NCBI RefSeq assembly: GCF_025024155.1
Contig: NW_026251761.1
Span: 62,001 to 126,000 of the forward strand
DNA length: 64,000 nt
Reading direction: 5' to 3'
Source of the DNA: Gamsiella multidivaricata
Lineage: Eukaryota; Mortierellomycota; Mortierellomycetes; Mortierellales; Mortierellaceae
Positions 14,116 to 27,776 of the stretch are shown piece by piece. The first letter of the stretch is position 1. Each line of letters opens with the position of its first letter. Below the pieces are notes generated by a model. The model made no database searches. It worked only from the letters and a program-made list of their open reading frames with translations, and was not told the DNA's origin. The position numbers and the translations under genes were made by a program.

Positions 14116-14991
14116 ATGGTGTCCGCCGACGAGATCCTTTCTATCGTTGCCTGCATCCTCTTCTGCGTCATCCTGATCCAGTTCGCGTTCCGATACATGA
14201 AATCACATTGGGGTATTTACCACTACATCATGATCTTCATCATCCTCCGCATCGTCGCCTACGGTATCCGCGCCTATCTCGATTCGGGAGCCATAGAACC
14301 CACGGACAAGAGCTACCTCAATTTGGCCATTACAGAGATGGTCCTGCTCTCGATCGGTGTCGTCTTTGTCATGAAGCTCATGGTCCAACTCTATCAGTGC
14401 ATCCTTCCCAAACTACGTGCCCAGACCGGCCAAGGCCCCGACCTCTTTGAAAGATGTCTAGTCGAGCGCACTCGGTTCTTCCTCTTGCCCTTAGTCATAC
14501 TGGTCGTTGTCGGTGCGATCCAGTCGACGCCTGATCACTCCCAGTCCGATCAAGACCTGGGCTTGGTCCTCCGCAAAATCGGCGTCTCACTCTTGACGGT
14601 GCTGGGATTCTGGTATGAGTTCGCCGCATATACTTACCGGAACCGTTATCCAGGCAACCGCCGCGCGTTCACAATTGCACTTCTAGCCACGACTGTGTTT
14701 GACATCACCTTGGTCTACAAGCTGATCTACACGTTCTTTCCGGAGGCACAAAAGACAACCGGTGTTTTCTTTGTCTTCTCACCCTTGCTCGAATTGATCG
14801 GATTGTGTATCCTATCGGTCGATTTGCAGGCCTACTTCTTGGGACATCCGTTTGTTGATGAGTTGGAGTTCCAGCCCACGGCAGCTAACGGGTATTACCA
14901 GCCTCAGCCTGCTGGGTATCAGCAGCCACAGCCACAGCCACAGCCACAGCCACAGCCACAGCCACAGGGTCCTGCTCCTAGATACTATTAA
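14116..14991 (+). CDS. Seven-transmembrane-type fungal membrane protein
   Basis: Single exon, 291 aa, no introns, starting at an ATG in the context CACAATGG. About seven hydrophobic segments are visible: near residues 7-25, 33-52, 68-90, 116-135, 155-172, 188-207 and 218-245. A charged loop after the third (QTGQGPDLFERCLVERTR) is also kept in the decayed copy upstream. The topology and the LRIVAYGIRAY motif recall fungal RTA1-like and DUF7702-type proteins, whose functions are mostly unknown. The last 40 residues are a cytosolic-type Pro/Gln tail with a (PQ)n repeat encoded by CAGCCA units (about 14928-14969). No signal peptide is separate from the first membrane segment. Confidence 0.8.
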   Translation: MVSADEILSIVACILFCVILIQFAFRYMKSHWGIYHYIMIFIILRIVAYGIRAYLDSGAIEPTDKSYLNLAITEMVLLSIGVVFVMKLMVQLYQCILPKLRAQTGQGPDLFERCLVERTRFFLLPLVILVVVGAIQSTPDHSQSDQDLGLVLRKIGVSLLTVLGFWYEFAAYTYRNRYPGNRRAFTIALLATTVFDITLVYKLIYTFFPEAQKTTGVFFVFSPLLELIGLCILSVDLQAYFLGHPFVDELEFQPTAANGYYQPQPAGYQQPQPQPQPQPQPQPQGPAPRYY

Positions 14992-15247
14992 AGCATTTTA
15001 TCCATTGATTACCTCACTTACAGGTGATATATACCACTAGAAAAGTGAAATAAACTATTGCAATCGACTAAGCTTTTTCTAATGCTGTTAATATGGAAAC
15101 TGCTCGCGAACAACAACAACGACAACAACAAAAAAAAAAAAAAAAAAAAAGCGTATCATCTTGGATGGATCTTAAACAGTTACGCATAAAGCGCGTACCT
15201 CATTTTGAGTCCCTCAGGGTAGCAAAAGCGACTTTATTTCTGCAGAA

Positions 15248-17756
15248 TCAGCACAACGGATACATACAATGAATAGGATAAATACAATGGATATAACGCC
15301 GGAGCGAGTACACTACAACGGCTCTTTTCTGTGGATCTTGTCCATGATAGATAAGATGATATCTCGGGCCTCGATCCACATTTGTTGCAGATGCATCACT
15401 GGGAACGTGGTCTTTTTCCTTGCCTAGATTGATCGTACAAAATTCGCATTGCAGCAACAAGTCGGTCAGTGCACTGGCCAACGCAGAAACATAAAACTCG
15501 TCCAGCTGAAATAGCTCGCATGGTCTCCTTACCAAGATACCCAGGTTTGTCTTGGCTTGAGCAAGCATCTCCTCGCACAATTGCTCAACGTACACCGGTA
15601 CCATTCTTTCGTTCTCAGGGCTGATTTGGTCCAGCTCACCACTGACGACGTTGTGCCATTGGGCGATGGCCAGTTGTGTGGCTGCAGAGGACTTGTGGAA
15701 GGAGTTGATAAGTCGGAGACGCAGGCCAACTAACAGCCGGAACGAGACATCATCTCGATGAAGCACATAGTCGCTACGGTTTTCGAACAGCATCCCGTCA
15801 GAAAAAAATTATAAGATACATGCTAGACGTATTCGAATAGACAAAAATAATGTCAGCTTACCCAAAGTATCCCGCCATATCCAACAATTCCAGCTTTTCC
15901 TTCTTGGCTGTCGGTGTCTCCCCCGGGATGGAGAGCTGTAGAAAGTTGCTGTCAACTGTCACGTAATTGAAAGGGTTGTCTGGCGTTACGAAGCCATACT
16001 CCTACAGAAGATCGAGTAATAAGAATAAAAAAATAAAAAAATCATCCAAGTTAGAAACCCAACAAGAGTGCCTTCTGTGATGTATTCTATAAAACAAAAG
16101 ATATCTGTAAAGTGCACCTACCACAAGGATGAAGCAGTTGTCGTGTGGACCATAGTTGATAAAGACCTGCTCGCCCTTCTTGTAAGGAAGCAGCGTCCTG
16201 ATTTTGTACGACTTTGTTTTAGTACAAAAGAAGCCCTCCGTCTACGGTTTGAAGGATTATCGACAGATGATACTATTAGTATCAAAACCCCACAACGAAA
16301 CCCAGAAGGGGTTTCAATCACGCGTACCATGCTTACCTTAGCATCGTGTGTATGGTTGAGAAAGTCCAGCATAGGCGCAAGAGCAATGTTATCAGCAGCA
16401 ACTTGCTTCTTGGCATCGAGGTAGATGCAACGGGTATTGACTAATGACCGGCAATCGAGGACAATCGTAAGTAGGCCGTTCGTTTTGGATGTTCATATCG
16501 TATATATAGAGTAGGTCGGAAAACGGGTCTCACCAACGAGCCATGCCCACTCGTACTCTTCATACTGGAGTGGTTGTGTTAACAGGTCGCTATTCGACTG
16601 AAGGAGCGCAAATCATGACAGAGATGTTAACAAGACGACCATCAGCATCTCTTACATTAAATAAAGCTGATCGCTTACCTGTAAGAACTGCAACGTTGCC
16701 TTGTAGTCGGCCATGATTTTTGCTTTTTGCTTTTTAACATGAGCTGGAGATTTTATATGTGGCGTGTAAGGAGTGAGAATGAGTGCTGTATTTTTGACCC
16801 GTGCTGTTATCTGTAGCTGCCAATTCAGGATCTAGTCATGATCCAACAATGCTCCGTACCTTGCGCATTCTGAGGTAGTAGGTCAAAGAGTTCCTGTGGG
16901 TATCGCACAGGCATAGTGTCGAATTTCTTTGGCAGCATTCGTAAGTACGGCAACCATCCGGACTTCTCCGGCGCCTGGACCAACAGTGCAATATGCAGCG
17001 CAATGATCATATGCGAGTTGACCTTGTTCCCGAATCTACATTGTACAATCGTAAAGACAAAGACCTCCAGTTCAGTAACCACTGTCGCGTCCCCCTCTTG
17101 TTTCTTTCAATCGTATGACTCACGAGGGGAGAGCTAGTGCCTTACCGAGCGATTCTTGCGCCATATAACGACTGCAGCGTCTTCATCGTCACGAGATTGC
17201 TCTCAGGCACCTGTACGATGACTTCTCCCGCCTGAAAAGCGATTTAGTAAAATGTGTGTAACAACGGGTCAGAAAAGGTTGCACGCGTGGGAAGGGCTAA
17301 AGCCAAAGGTATTCATGCAGGTGTCGACGCCAAACTCCTTTACAAGGCATTATGTATGCGCAGTAAATGTTGTTGCTGGTGTCGTATTTGTTCGATGCAG
17401 TTCCTTTTCGGTACCTTAATGTCCTTTGTTGCCATCATGCCACGACCAGTATCTAGTACCAAAAAAAAAAAAAAGCGCAATTGCAATTGAGCTTGTGAAA
17501 CTTCTCGGACGTTCCACGCGATTAGCCTACGCCGCAGTGCCTTGCGCCCTCGTCTTGTCCCGGACTTACTTGAGAACTCTGCCAAGGTCAGTTTTGTCTT
17601 GGGACAACCCATCTTCTTCAGCCAGTCGAGGAAGTCCAGATACTCTTGGTCCTTGATAATAGCTGTTGTGACATTGACATACCAATCAAAGCCGAGTCGA
17701 TGGTTAGGGACCGAAAAGAAGACAGGAGAAAGCGGGTTGAGCTTCAATGGATGCAT
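15248..17756 (-). CDS. SET-domain protein lysine methyltransferase (SETD4/RKM-like)
   Basis: Minus-strand exons: 17570..17756, 17415..17452, 17146..17231, 16860..17035, 16679..16722, 16534..16597, 16337..16440, 16122..16241, 15862..16001 and a last exon of about 15248..15800 (about 503 aa). SET landmarks in order are NTGRGMMATKDIKAGEVI (start of SET), a long iSET insert, NTRCIYLDAKKQ, the LAPMLDFLNHTHDA motif with the catalytic-pocket NH, and GEQVFINYGPHDN. A helical C-terminal substrate-binding region follows. Relatives methylate lysines on ribosomal or other cytosolic and nuclear proteins with S-adenosylmethionine. The intron before the last exon lacks an AG acceptor at the frame-correct place. 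The 5' end is uncertain: a basic, Ser-rich open frame with ATGs at 17991 and 18036 lies upstream in another frame and may be a further exon. Confidence 0.8.
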
Positions 17757-19542
<1,786 letters not shown>

Positions 19543-20340
19543 TCCATCTGCACACCGCAATACAATAAATTTCCTTAAATGCATCATTCTCCAATTGCAA
19601 CGTGAACATGACCTTCAGCTTCTTCGACACTCTTGCGACTCCAATCTGCTTTGCATCACTTTTGCTTTGCGTTGAATCGCATCGCACCACACCCATCACA
19701 TCCCCGCTTTCACATTCCAACGCATCCTCCAACCGGTAGCACGACCTTACTTCTTGTTTAAAAAAAATTCTGCCAGCACTCTTCTTATCCTACTGTTGTC
19801 CCTCTTCACTCTATACCCCACCCTCTCGCCTTTATACCCAACCTTCGTCGTCATCTTTTCATTGGGCGAACCGCCATAAAGAATTCAATCTTAGTGTCAA
19901 TATATCATTGGCTAGACAGATCGCCTTCCTATCCACCGGAAACCCCAAGGTATACTTGGCTCAACCATTCCATAGGCTTCCATTTTGTTCTTTTTTATTC
20001 CAGTCTTCCGTTGACGTGGCAAGCAACTACCCCCATTTGGCCCTGAGCTCATAAGGCAATTGAAGCCCCTTACAGCATTCAATTGGTCTCATCATGATGC
20101 GCACTGGTTAACCTCTCAGATGAAACAACAAAAAAGATGGAGGTGCGATTATCTGGTCTTATTATACTCTGAATCCTCCAAGTTGCCAATGACAAATACA
20201 CCCAAATCTCTGATCTCATTGAATGGGGCTGTCCCCTCGTCACGTCATGAACATGGACCTGCTGGTCATGGTATCCGATCATTGAGGCGGTCATCATGAC
20301 TGGTGCTTTTGCGACGATGCTGGCGAGGAAAAGGAAAAGG

Positions 20341-20371
<31 letters not shown>

Positions 20372-20763
20372 ATTTAATAATATCATCATGCCCGTGCGCT
20401 AAGGATTTGTGCGAATGGATGTGTGTCTGCATGTTTGAGTGCTGTGCTGCTGTCATTTTATTGGACGAGCTGTTTTTTTTCCCTGCATTCCCTATGCATT
20501 CCAAAGATACTTTTTTTTCCCTTTTTCTATTTCCCCATCGAAATTAAAGCGATGAACAACCGAACGCGTTAGATCGCTGTGTTAGACCGCCGCGTTTTCT
20601 GATAAATTTTGCTTACTGCGTTTGTACCGCAGATTGAAAATTGAATGCAAAAATGTACTCAGCTATCACCGACCTAATGATCCATTCTTCTCCTCTCGTA
20701 GACGCCTCTCTTGGTCCTGTCGGGCCTACTTTTCAAGGGTGTACAGTTCTCTAGATCTCAAAT
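19543..20763. other. 1.2-kb spacer before the kinase gene
   Basis: No gene recognised. It holds the METTL5 3' flank, a poly-A tract at about 20340-20368, CT-rich sequence, and the kinase 5' leader. Open frames across it are short and cut by homopolymers. Confidence 0.5.
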
Positions 20764-23700
20764 ATGGCCCACAATAACACCGATAGGTCTCTCAAGGACC
20801 TCTCCTCGCCCAACTATAACAATCCGATGTGGTCGCGTCGCACCTCAAGCACCTTCTCTTCCAGGGTCCGAATCGACCCTGGCGCCGGCAGTGTGAACTT
20901 GAGCTCGGTCCGCCTAGGCAGGGGCCAAGCTCCAGAGATAGATCAAAGGCCACTCAGCTCCATGGAATTCCGATCAGACAGGAGAGATACGAGGATGATG
21001 CGCAGCACGACCGTCATGACGATTCATTCGGATTCTGAGCCCGAATATGAAGTTGCTTCGCCCATGGCATTTCCAGTAGAGCGGAGAGAGAGCAGATTGG
21101 TGCGTAACGCCACAGTTATGACAATCCATTCGGGCTCTGAACCTGAATACGAAGTAGCTTCGCCCATGACGTTTCCAACAGGACAGAGGGGTGGGAGAAT
21201 GATGCGCAATACCACTGTAATGACGATGCATTCGGACTCAGACCCTGAATACGAGAGTAGCCATGATTCGCCAACACAACAGGACCAGGCATCCTTGGAC
21301 GGTATGACGATTATTTTCGACAATGGTCTGTCAAGTATCCCTTCGGAAGATTCAGGACGCAATCGAACCAACATCCGAAATAGACATGGAGCTACCAATA
21401 TAAAGCCAGGAAGCACAAAGAGGAGCCGTTTTTATCGTTTTGGAGGGCCGGAATCTGAGATATCCGATGACGACCAAGCTACATCGAGTGACGATCGAAG
21501 CGTTGATCCGTCCGAAACGTTCATTCAGGCCAACGACATTGATAGCGAGGATGACGAAGACTGCGAGGGGCGAGCGTGCCACAGCGGCATTGATGACGAT
21601 GATGATGACGATGACGAAGGAGACGACGATGAGAGCGAACTTGAGGACGAGCCATCTCGGAGGAAAAACTTTCTTGGCAGCTACCTCTTGGCACCCATGG
21701 GCTTTGATGATGACGAAGTCGAGGGTAATGCTCACGCTTTTGAGGGCTTCTATGAGGCGGCAGAACGGTTCCAGGTTTTTGCAGGAGTCAATGAATTTGA
21801 TGGTAAGAATGTGTCCTCTGAACTATAAGTTAATTTGTAGATGCAAAGCGCTCTGCTTACTAGGCTACTCAACGCTGCTTTTTTTTTTTTTTTTTTTTTT
21901 TTTTCTTCTCCTGGGTGATTCCATGCGGCGTTATCAGAGTCGGACCAAATTGGGCTTGGAGAACACCCGTACCAGGTCATTCCAAAGAATAAACGGAGAG
22001 ATCAAGAGCGGATCCTCGAAAACAAGCGTAGGCAAGGAAAGCTGCTGCTCGTCTCGCTTCTCGATAACTTTTGTCTTCTTTACGACCAGAGCCCGGAAAG
22101 GAACCGAAAGCTCTTTTATGGTAATGGGGAGCTATGAGTTGTCAGGTATTTATGTAGTATGCGTGTACGGGAGTAGCACTGACTCGAGTTTTGGCACTTT
22201 GCTTGACCTAGTTATCTGCAAGACGCTGAGCAACATGGGCATCATTGACGAAGAGTACCTTGAGGAGATGAGTACCGTACGATCATCATACCAACGAGCC
22301 TTCCGATCCTTGGTCCTTTCAGCGCTGACCTCGATTAAACAGGAGCAGATGATTCTGGAGAGTCGGAGGATCATGGCCCCACCCTCGAGACCAACGGGAA
22401 ATCAAACTCGCAAAGAAAGTCTTAGTCATGGCTTGGATTCAGAGGATAGTGGTCAGAGTTATTCAGACTCGTTCTCATCCAAAGGCATTATTCCCTCTGC
22501 GTACCTTCATACCCCTCCCATCAACGACTCGGTGTTCGCTAGTTCTGCCATGATGAGAACTATGTCCTTCGGCGACATGTTTGACAATGATCCCACGCGC
22601 TACAAGCACGACTTTGTGGAGATTTGCAAGCTTGGAAAGGGCGGATTCGCAAGTGTTTTCAAGGCAAGGAACAAACTGGACGGGATCGAGTATGCGATCA
22701 AGAAGATTCGACTGCGTGGGAGCGCCAAAATGCGATACGAGAAGATTTTTCGTGAGATTAAGTTCCTGGCGCGTCTCGACCACAAGAACGTGATTCGCTA
22801 CTATTCGTCATGGCTCGAACATGCCGATTATCCGCTCCCGCAGCGCAAAATGTACGACGGCGGTGAACTGGACACCAATGGAGAATTCGACGACGAGTAC
22901 GATGATGAGTATGGGGATGAGGACGAATACACAAATACGATGAGTATGCAGGAGGAGGTGAACATGCCCGAGCGTTTCAGGAGGAGAAGTAGTACCGACT
23001 ATTTTGGTCCGCACAAGGAGCAGCATTCATCCAACCCCGAGGACTTGTCGATGGGCATTGTCTTTGACCACGATGACGAGGAGGAAGAAGACGATGGTAT
23101 CAGTTTCGAGGATACGGGAATTAGTTTTGAAGATTCGCAGGGACTAAACGATCCGACAGAAGAAGACGCTGGCCGTCATGACTCTGTCCCGGAACTTTTT
23201 GCTTTGATGAATGGCGAGGATATGGAACGGGTCCATTCGGCTTCTTCGACTCTCACAAGCCGCAACATCCCAGGAGCCACGGGGAACGGATCGCATAGAC
23301 GCAAGCACAAGTCGCCATCAGTATCACTAGAGATGTGCGACAGCACGCCAACCTGGGAGGAATCCGATAACTCGTGTGCAAAAACCAGGAACAGTCTGTC
23401 CAACTCTTACTCGACACTTTCCTCGTCGATCGAGGAAATCCAGAGATCGTTACCATCCTCATACTCTGGACTCGGATCTCGCTATGAACGCTCTCGTCGC
23501 AATGACCGCGCCTTAGTAACACCCGAGGGCGAATATGCACTTCGGCCCTTTTCTTTCCCTAACCTAAATGAAGTCAATAAGAAGGACTTCGTCGGAGGCG
23601 GTCTCGGAGGCCTGCATGGTAAGGGCAGATCAAGAAGCGGTCTTGGTCAGAGTCGACTTCGCAACAGCACGAGGCAGCTGATAGCGCGCGACTTGACGCT

Positions 23701-25433
23701 GTTTATTCAGATGCAACTGTGTCAGACTACCCTGCAGGACTATCTTGTCTATCGTAACGAGCGTTCGGTGCCGCTACCGAGGACATCGGTTGCGGAGTTG
23801 AGCAGGAAGCTGAGCAAGGCGAATCGCTTTGGCCTCCTGTCGTCCTCATCTAATTTTGCAGAGCCAAAAACGCACAGCATGCCTGGATCGCCTCTGCAGC
23901 AGACGTACCATGAGGATCTTGTCGACCCAGCCGCAAACCAGCATATCTTCAGGGCTATTGTCGAGGGTGTTGCATATATCCATGACCAGGACATGATTCA
24001 CAGAGATCTGAAGCCGAGTAATATCTTTTTGGGGATGCCAGCTACCCTGGAACATCAACGGGCGCAACAGCTACGACAGGATCAGTGCGGGCAGGACTCG
24101 CTCTCTTTGGGATCTAATGGGTCTAATCACATGGGTACTTTGGCGATGCTGTCCGGCAACGAGAGCCAGCATGATTTCCCAGCGGCATTGCTTTCGAACG
24201 ACCCTAGCCAGCCTCCATTGACGAAGGAACAGAATCAGGAGGAACTCTTTATGAACATCGAATCGATGATTCCGAAGATCGGTGACTTTGGCTTGGTGAC
24301 GGATATGGAGGGTGGAACGACAACATTGGAAGGCAACGGCGGCACGACTTCATCTGTCCCAGACTTGGTCAGCTCTGTGCCTCCACTTTTGCGGCGGCAT
24401 AGTTCTTCAGGTAAGTTATGCCTTTGAGAGACGTTAATGGAGAGGTTTTAAACTTCTTAGCACACCACTCATATTCTATCTTTTTCTGACATACAGTGAC
24501 ATCGGGGTCGGGGTCTTCACGGACAAGAACTACTGCGGTTGGGACTGTTACTGTAAGTGATGATGTCCAAGGATGTGTATTTCTTATATTTGTATGTTCG
24601 CACGCCTAATTGGTAATCTCTATTCTCTCGTCTTCCTTACACAGTACGCCTCGCCGGAGCAGCTTGCAAGGCCTAATCTTGGCTATGACCAAAAGGCGGA
24701 TATCTACTCGCTCGGCATCATCTTTTTCGAGCTCTACCATCCCTTTTCGACCTTGATGGAGCGCCATGCAGTACTGAGGACGCTTCGGACTGGAGAGTTG
24801 CCTCCGGAGTTCGTGAGTCGGTGGCCAAAAGAAGCCGCCTTCGTGCTATGGCTGATGGCGGAAGATCCGCAGTTGCGACCGACAGCGCGCGAGATCTTGG
24901 AGTTCGATCTTATTCGCAAACCGAAGGAGGAGCCGATCAGTGCTGCTACTACGCCCATGGGGAATGAGATTCTATCTGGTAATGGAGCCAACTCATCAGG
25001 ACAGAGTCTTCAAAGTGAAAGTAGGGAAAAGACGTGGGAGACCTCTGGCGGAGTAGGGATCGGTGTATCTGATCTTTCGGCTTCACAGTTGGTGTCGGGG
25101 ATGTCTGCCAGTACAAAGCGGGTTGTTTGTGAGGACTGCCAATCACGGTGCCAGTGCAGCAAAAGCTCTGGGTCAGCGTCAGTGGACGCTGTCGGCTCTC
25201 CTAAAGATGTGACGAGTACCAGAAACAAGGGGCACCGCTCTTCGAAATCCATGTCTTCCAAAGGTAGCCGTTCTGATCTGGAACAGCGACTGAAGGAAGA
25301 GAGCGACAAGGTCAAGCGGCTGGAGAAGTCCATGGCTGCGATGCGGGCTGAGAACAAGGCATTGTTGGATAGGATTCAAGAGCTGGAATACGAAAAAGAA
25401 ATGTCCGGAAGCTCGAATAGCGGACGCACTTGA
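20764..25433 (+). CDS. eIF2-alpha kinase, HRI/EIF2AK1-like
   Basis: Exons 20764..21802, 21938..22120, 22212..24410, 24497..24552 and 24645..25433 encode 1421 aa. The N-terminus (to about residue 346) is disordered and acidic and holds three 34-residue repeats. Next come HRI-type helical blocks (KLLLVSLLDNFCLLYDQSPE, VICKTLSNMGIIDEEYLEEM). The kinase starts near residue 545: glycine loop LGKGGFASVF, lysine in YAIKKI, a split domain with an acidic insert of about 280 residues, HRDLKPSN near residue 1003, DFG near 1097 after another insert, then VGTVTYASPEQL and ADIYSLGIIFFEL. The long insert and the LARLDHKNVIRYYSSWLE motif are hallmarks of eIF2-alpha kinases. There is no RWD domain, so this is not GCN2. 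A C-terminal coiled coil (about 1360-1415) may mediate dimerisation. By homology it phosphorylates eIF2-alpha under stress. Confidence 0.93.
21001..21258 (+). repeat. Three 102-bp coding repeats in the kinase N-terminus
   Basis: The segment TVMTIHSxSEPEYE occurs three times at exact 102-bp spacing (the Thr codon of TVMT begins near 21010, 21112 and 21214). The first two units share almost all of their 34 residues, including EVASPM; the third diverges after PEYE. Confidence 0.9.
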
Positions 25434-25622
25434 TTTAGCTTTACCAATTGCACATGTACAACATTGCCCACAAGTAAATTATTTTGTAGATCTACCATCG
25501 ATAGGCCTTTATTATGTTGTTATCTTGAAGTGCCAAGGTGGTAGCTGCAATTGCGGGTATTGGGCCAAGTATACGATGTGGATGAGCACAATGACAGCAT
25601 TAGCTGGCATGCATTAAGCATC

Positions 25623-27286
25623 CTAGGTCTTCTGAAACGGATTTTCCACCTCGGGAGCCAATGCAGGTTCTGCTAATGGATGAGGTGGTGGCGTTAAAGG
25701 TGGAGTATTGGGGACGAGAGGTGCAGTCGCTGGTGCCGGGGCTGGAACTGAAGCATTATAACGCTTGGGCTTGAAGATGAGGATGATAAACAAGCCTGCG
25801 ATGAGGAGCATAAGCAGCAGGATGATCTTTCTGTTCCTAGCCTTCTTTTGATACTTCTCGCCCTCGTCCAATTCGTAGACCGCGTCCTGAAGATGTACGG
25901 CTGCTTGCTCAACATTAAAATCGATGCGGTCGAGCAATGTGCCTTGATCGATGACCATGGTTTGCAAGTCCTTGAAAATATCTGCGAGCTGGAATATTGA
26001 CCGTGAGATGTGGTTGATCTCCTGCTCGCGCTGAGTGATTGATGTGTTTGATTGCTCCGCGAAAGCCAGCTGTGCACCCGTGAAGCCCTAAATGTTATAT
26101 TTGAAAAATGATGAAGTATTATCAGTCTCTGCCTTTCGGGTCAAGATGGCTCATGGTTCCGCTCAAATCGACCACAGATCTGTGGTCAACGTACAATTTC
26201 TTCTGGGTCGTCTGATATTGAAGAGTTAATGGGCTGCACTCCGTTAAAGATATCTTTGTTTCTAAGCTCCACTCCACGCATGCCTATGATTGATAAAAGC
26301 AAAGGTCATCAGAATGCCAATGCAAGACCTTTGGTACACTTTCCATTTCACCTGTTCAAGAAACAATATCAGCCAGGATCATACGTTGCATGTAGGTGTT
26401 TTGCTTTTGTCGAAAGGTGGTGGAGACGTCCTGAACCTTTTGCGCCAGACTCGTCTGTACATTCCTAGACATGACTTGTTCTTGATTGGAGCTCGAATGT
26501 CTGCTTTCGGAATTGATCCGCTTTATCCTCCGCTGACATCCGTGAAATTGCTAGAGGGATATGAATGTAAAGATGGGTCAATTCGAGGTCTAACACAGTA
26601 CGCTTTTCTCTCCATGCGAGTTAGTTTGGTCTTACTTGGGTGATCTCTTCAGTGAGACGCTCGATATCCCGCTCTTCCTGGATGCGATCGTCAAATCCTG
26701 GCAGGAGATGTTTCTTGTGCATGGCGTCGAGTTTTTGGACTATGGTACACAGAGGTAGGATGACAGGGATCAGTATATAGTCGCAGGACTGAACTCGTCA
26801 ATCAAAAATATGACAATGAGGCATAGTATATCGTACTATTGGCTTTGATCCTCTCCAGTTCCTCGTCCACTTCATCGACGATATCGATCCTAGGATGGGA
26901 CAAATGTCATGTTTGGGTCAGGTTCAGTTGTGTATTCACTTTGGTATGACAACGCTCATCCTTGTCCAGGATTGCAGTTTCTGGGGCGGTATTGTATTGC
27001 AGCCCCCCCCCCTTTTTTTTTCTTTTTCTATACGTGTCCGTGTCCGTGTGCATGTGTTTTTTCTGATAGATAAATACCATTTGGGAGGAAGCATCATCAA
27101 CTCGATGGTAGTCTCTGCGCTGTCCATGAGTCCAACACGTTCATTGTCGTCGGCTGTGGCGAGGAGCGATGACTGTTGTTGGAGCTGCTGTTGCTGGTTG
27201 TACTGCTGACGGAGAGTGGCGGCGTGTGCGCCCGAGTATGAATTCCTGAACTGCAGGAAGAGCAGTGTTCTTGAACGGGTGGCCAT
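25623..27286 (-). CDS. TLG2: Syntaxin-16/Tlg2-type Qa-SNARE
   Basis: Minus-strand exons 27078..27286, 26837..26889, 26636..26739, 26385..26550, 26195..26283 and 25623..26087 encode 361 aa. The N-terminus MATRSRTLLFLQFRNSY is the typical Tlg2/STX16 opening, and KKHLLPGFDD matches the conserved stretch before the Habc domain. The SNARE motif runs through QREQEINHISRSIFQLADIF with the central Gln in FKDLQTMVIDQG. It is followed by a single C-terminal membrane anchor (IILLLMLLIAGLFIILIF). Unusually for a tail-anchored SNARE, about 50 Pro/Ala-rich residues lie beyond the anchor, as in yeast Tlg2. Family role: fusion of endosome-derived vesicles at the trans-Golgi network, with Vps45. The gene is divergent from tRNase Z. 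Confidence 0.93.
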
Positions 27287-27776
27287 GGTGTTGATGTGTC
27301 TATGCTGAGGGTTTGAGTGAGGAAATGATGCATGCTCCGCTTCATGTTCGTTCGTCGTGGCAGTTGGTTTCACAGGCTAGTCACATTCGGTTGGAATCCC
27401 CTTAACGAAGTCCCCCAATACACACCCAAACACAACTCTTTTTTTTTTTGGTCCATTGAAGAACGCCCCTGCTTTAACACCCTTCCTCCTCCTCCTCCTC
27501 TTCTTCCTCCTCTCTCCTCTCCTCCTCCATCCTCCTCTTGTCTTATTCGCCAATATTCAGTCCCTGAAGGCGCTCCACTGGTCATTACGACCACTTTTTT
27601 CCCGCGCCCACTCTGCACTCCCTCGCCACCACAACCACTACCACTACCACTGCCGCCAAAGAAGCACTTCGGCCCTCCTAGTCTGCATCTCGGACTCACC
27701 TCTTCTTCTCACCACCACCGCCCTTCCCCCTATCCTACCTTCGCGCCGATTCTTCTCTACATCGAATCGATCCAAC
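27287..27776. other. Divergent promoter region TLG2/tRNase Z
   Basis: 490 bp between start codons. It is strongly CT-rich toward tRNase Z. It also contains a long stop-free frame, in phase with tRNase Z but without an ATG, whose last part looks like a mitochondrial presequence. Confidence 0.6.

Noticed and set aside
15505..15545. A 35-nt intron in the last exon of the SET gene
   Set aside because: The read-through frame gives a helical, protein-like sequence to the stop; the spliced version gives an atypical tail.
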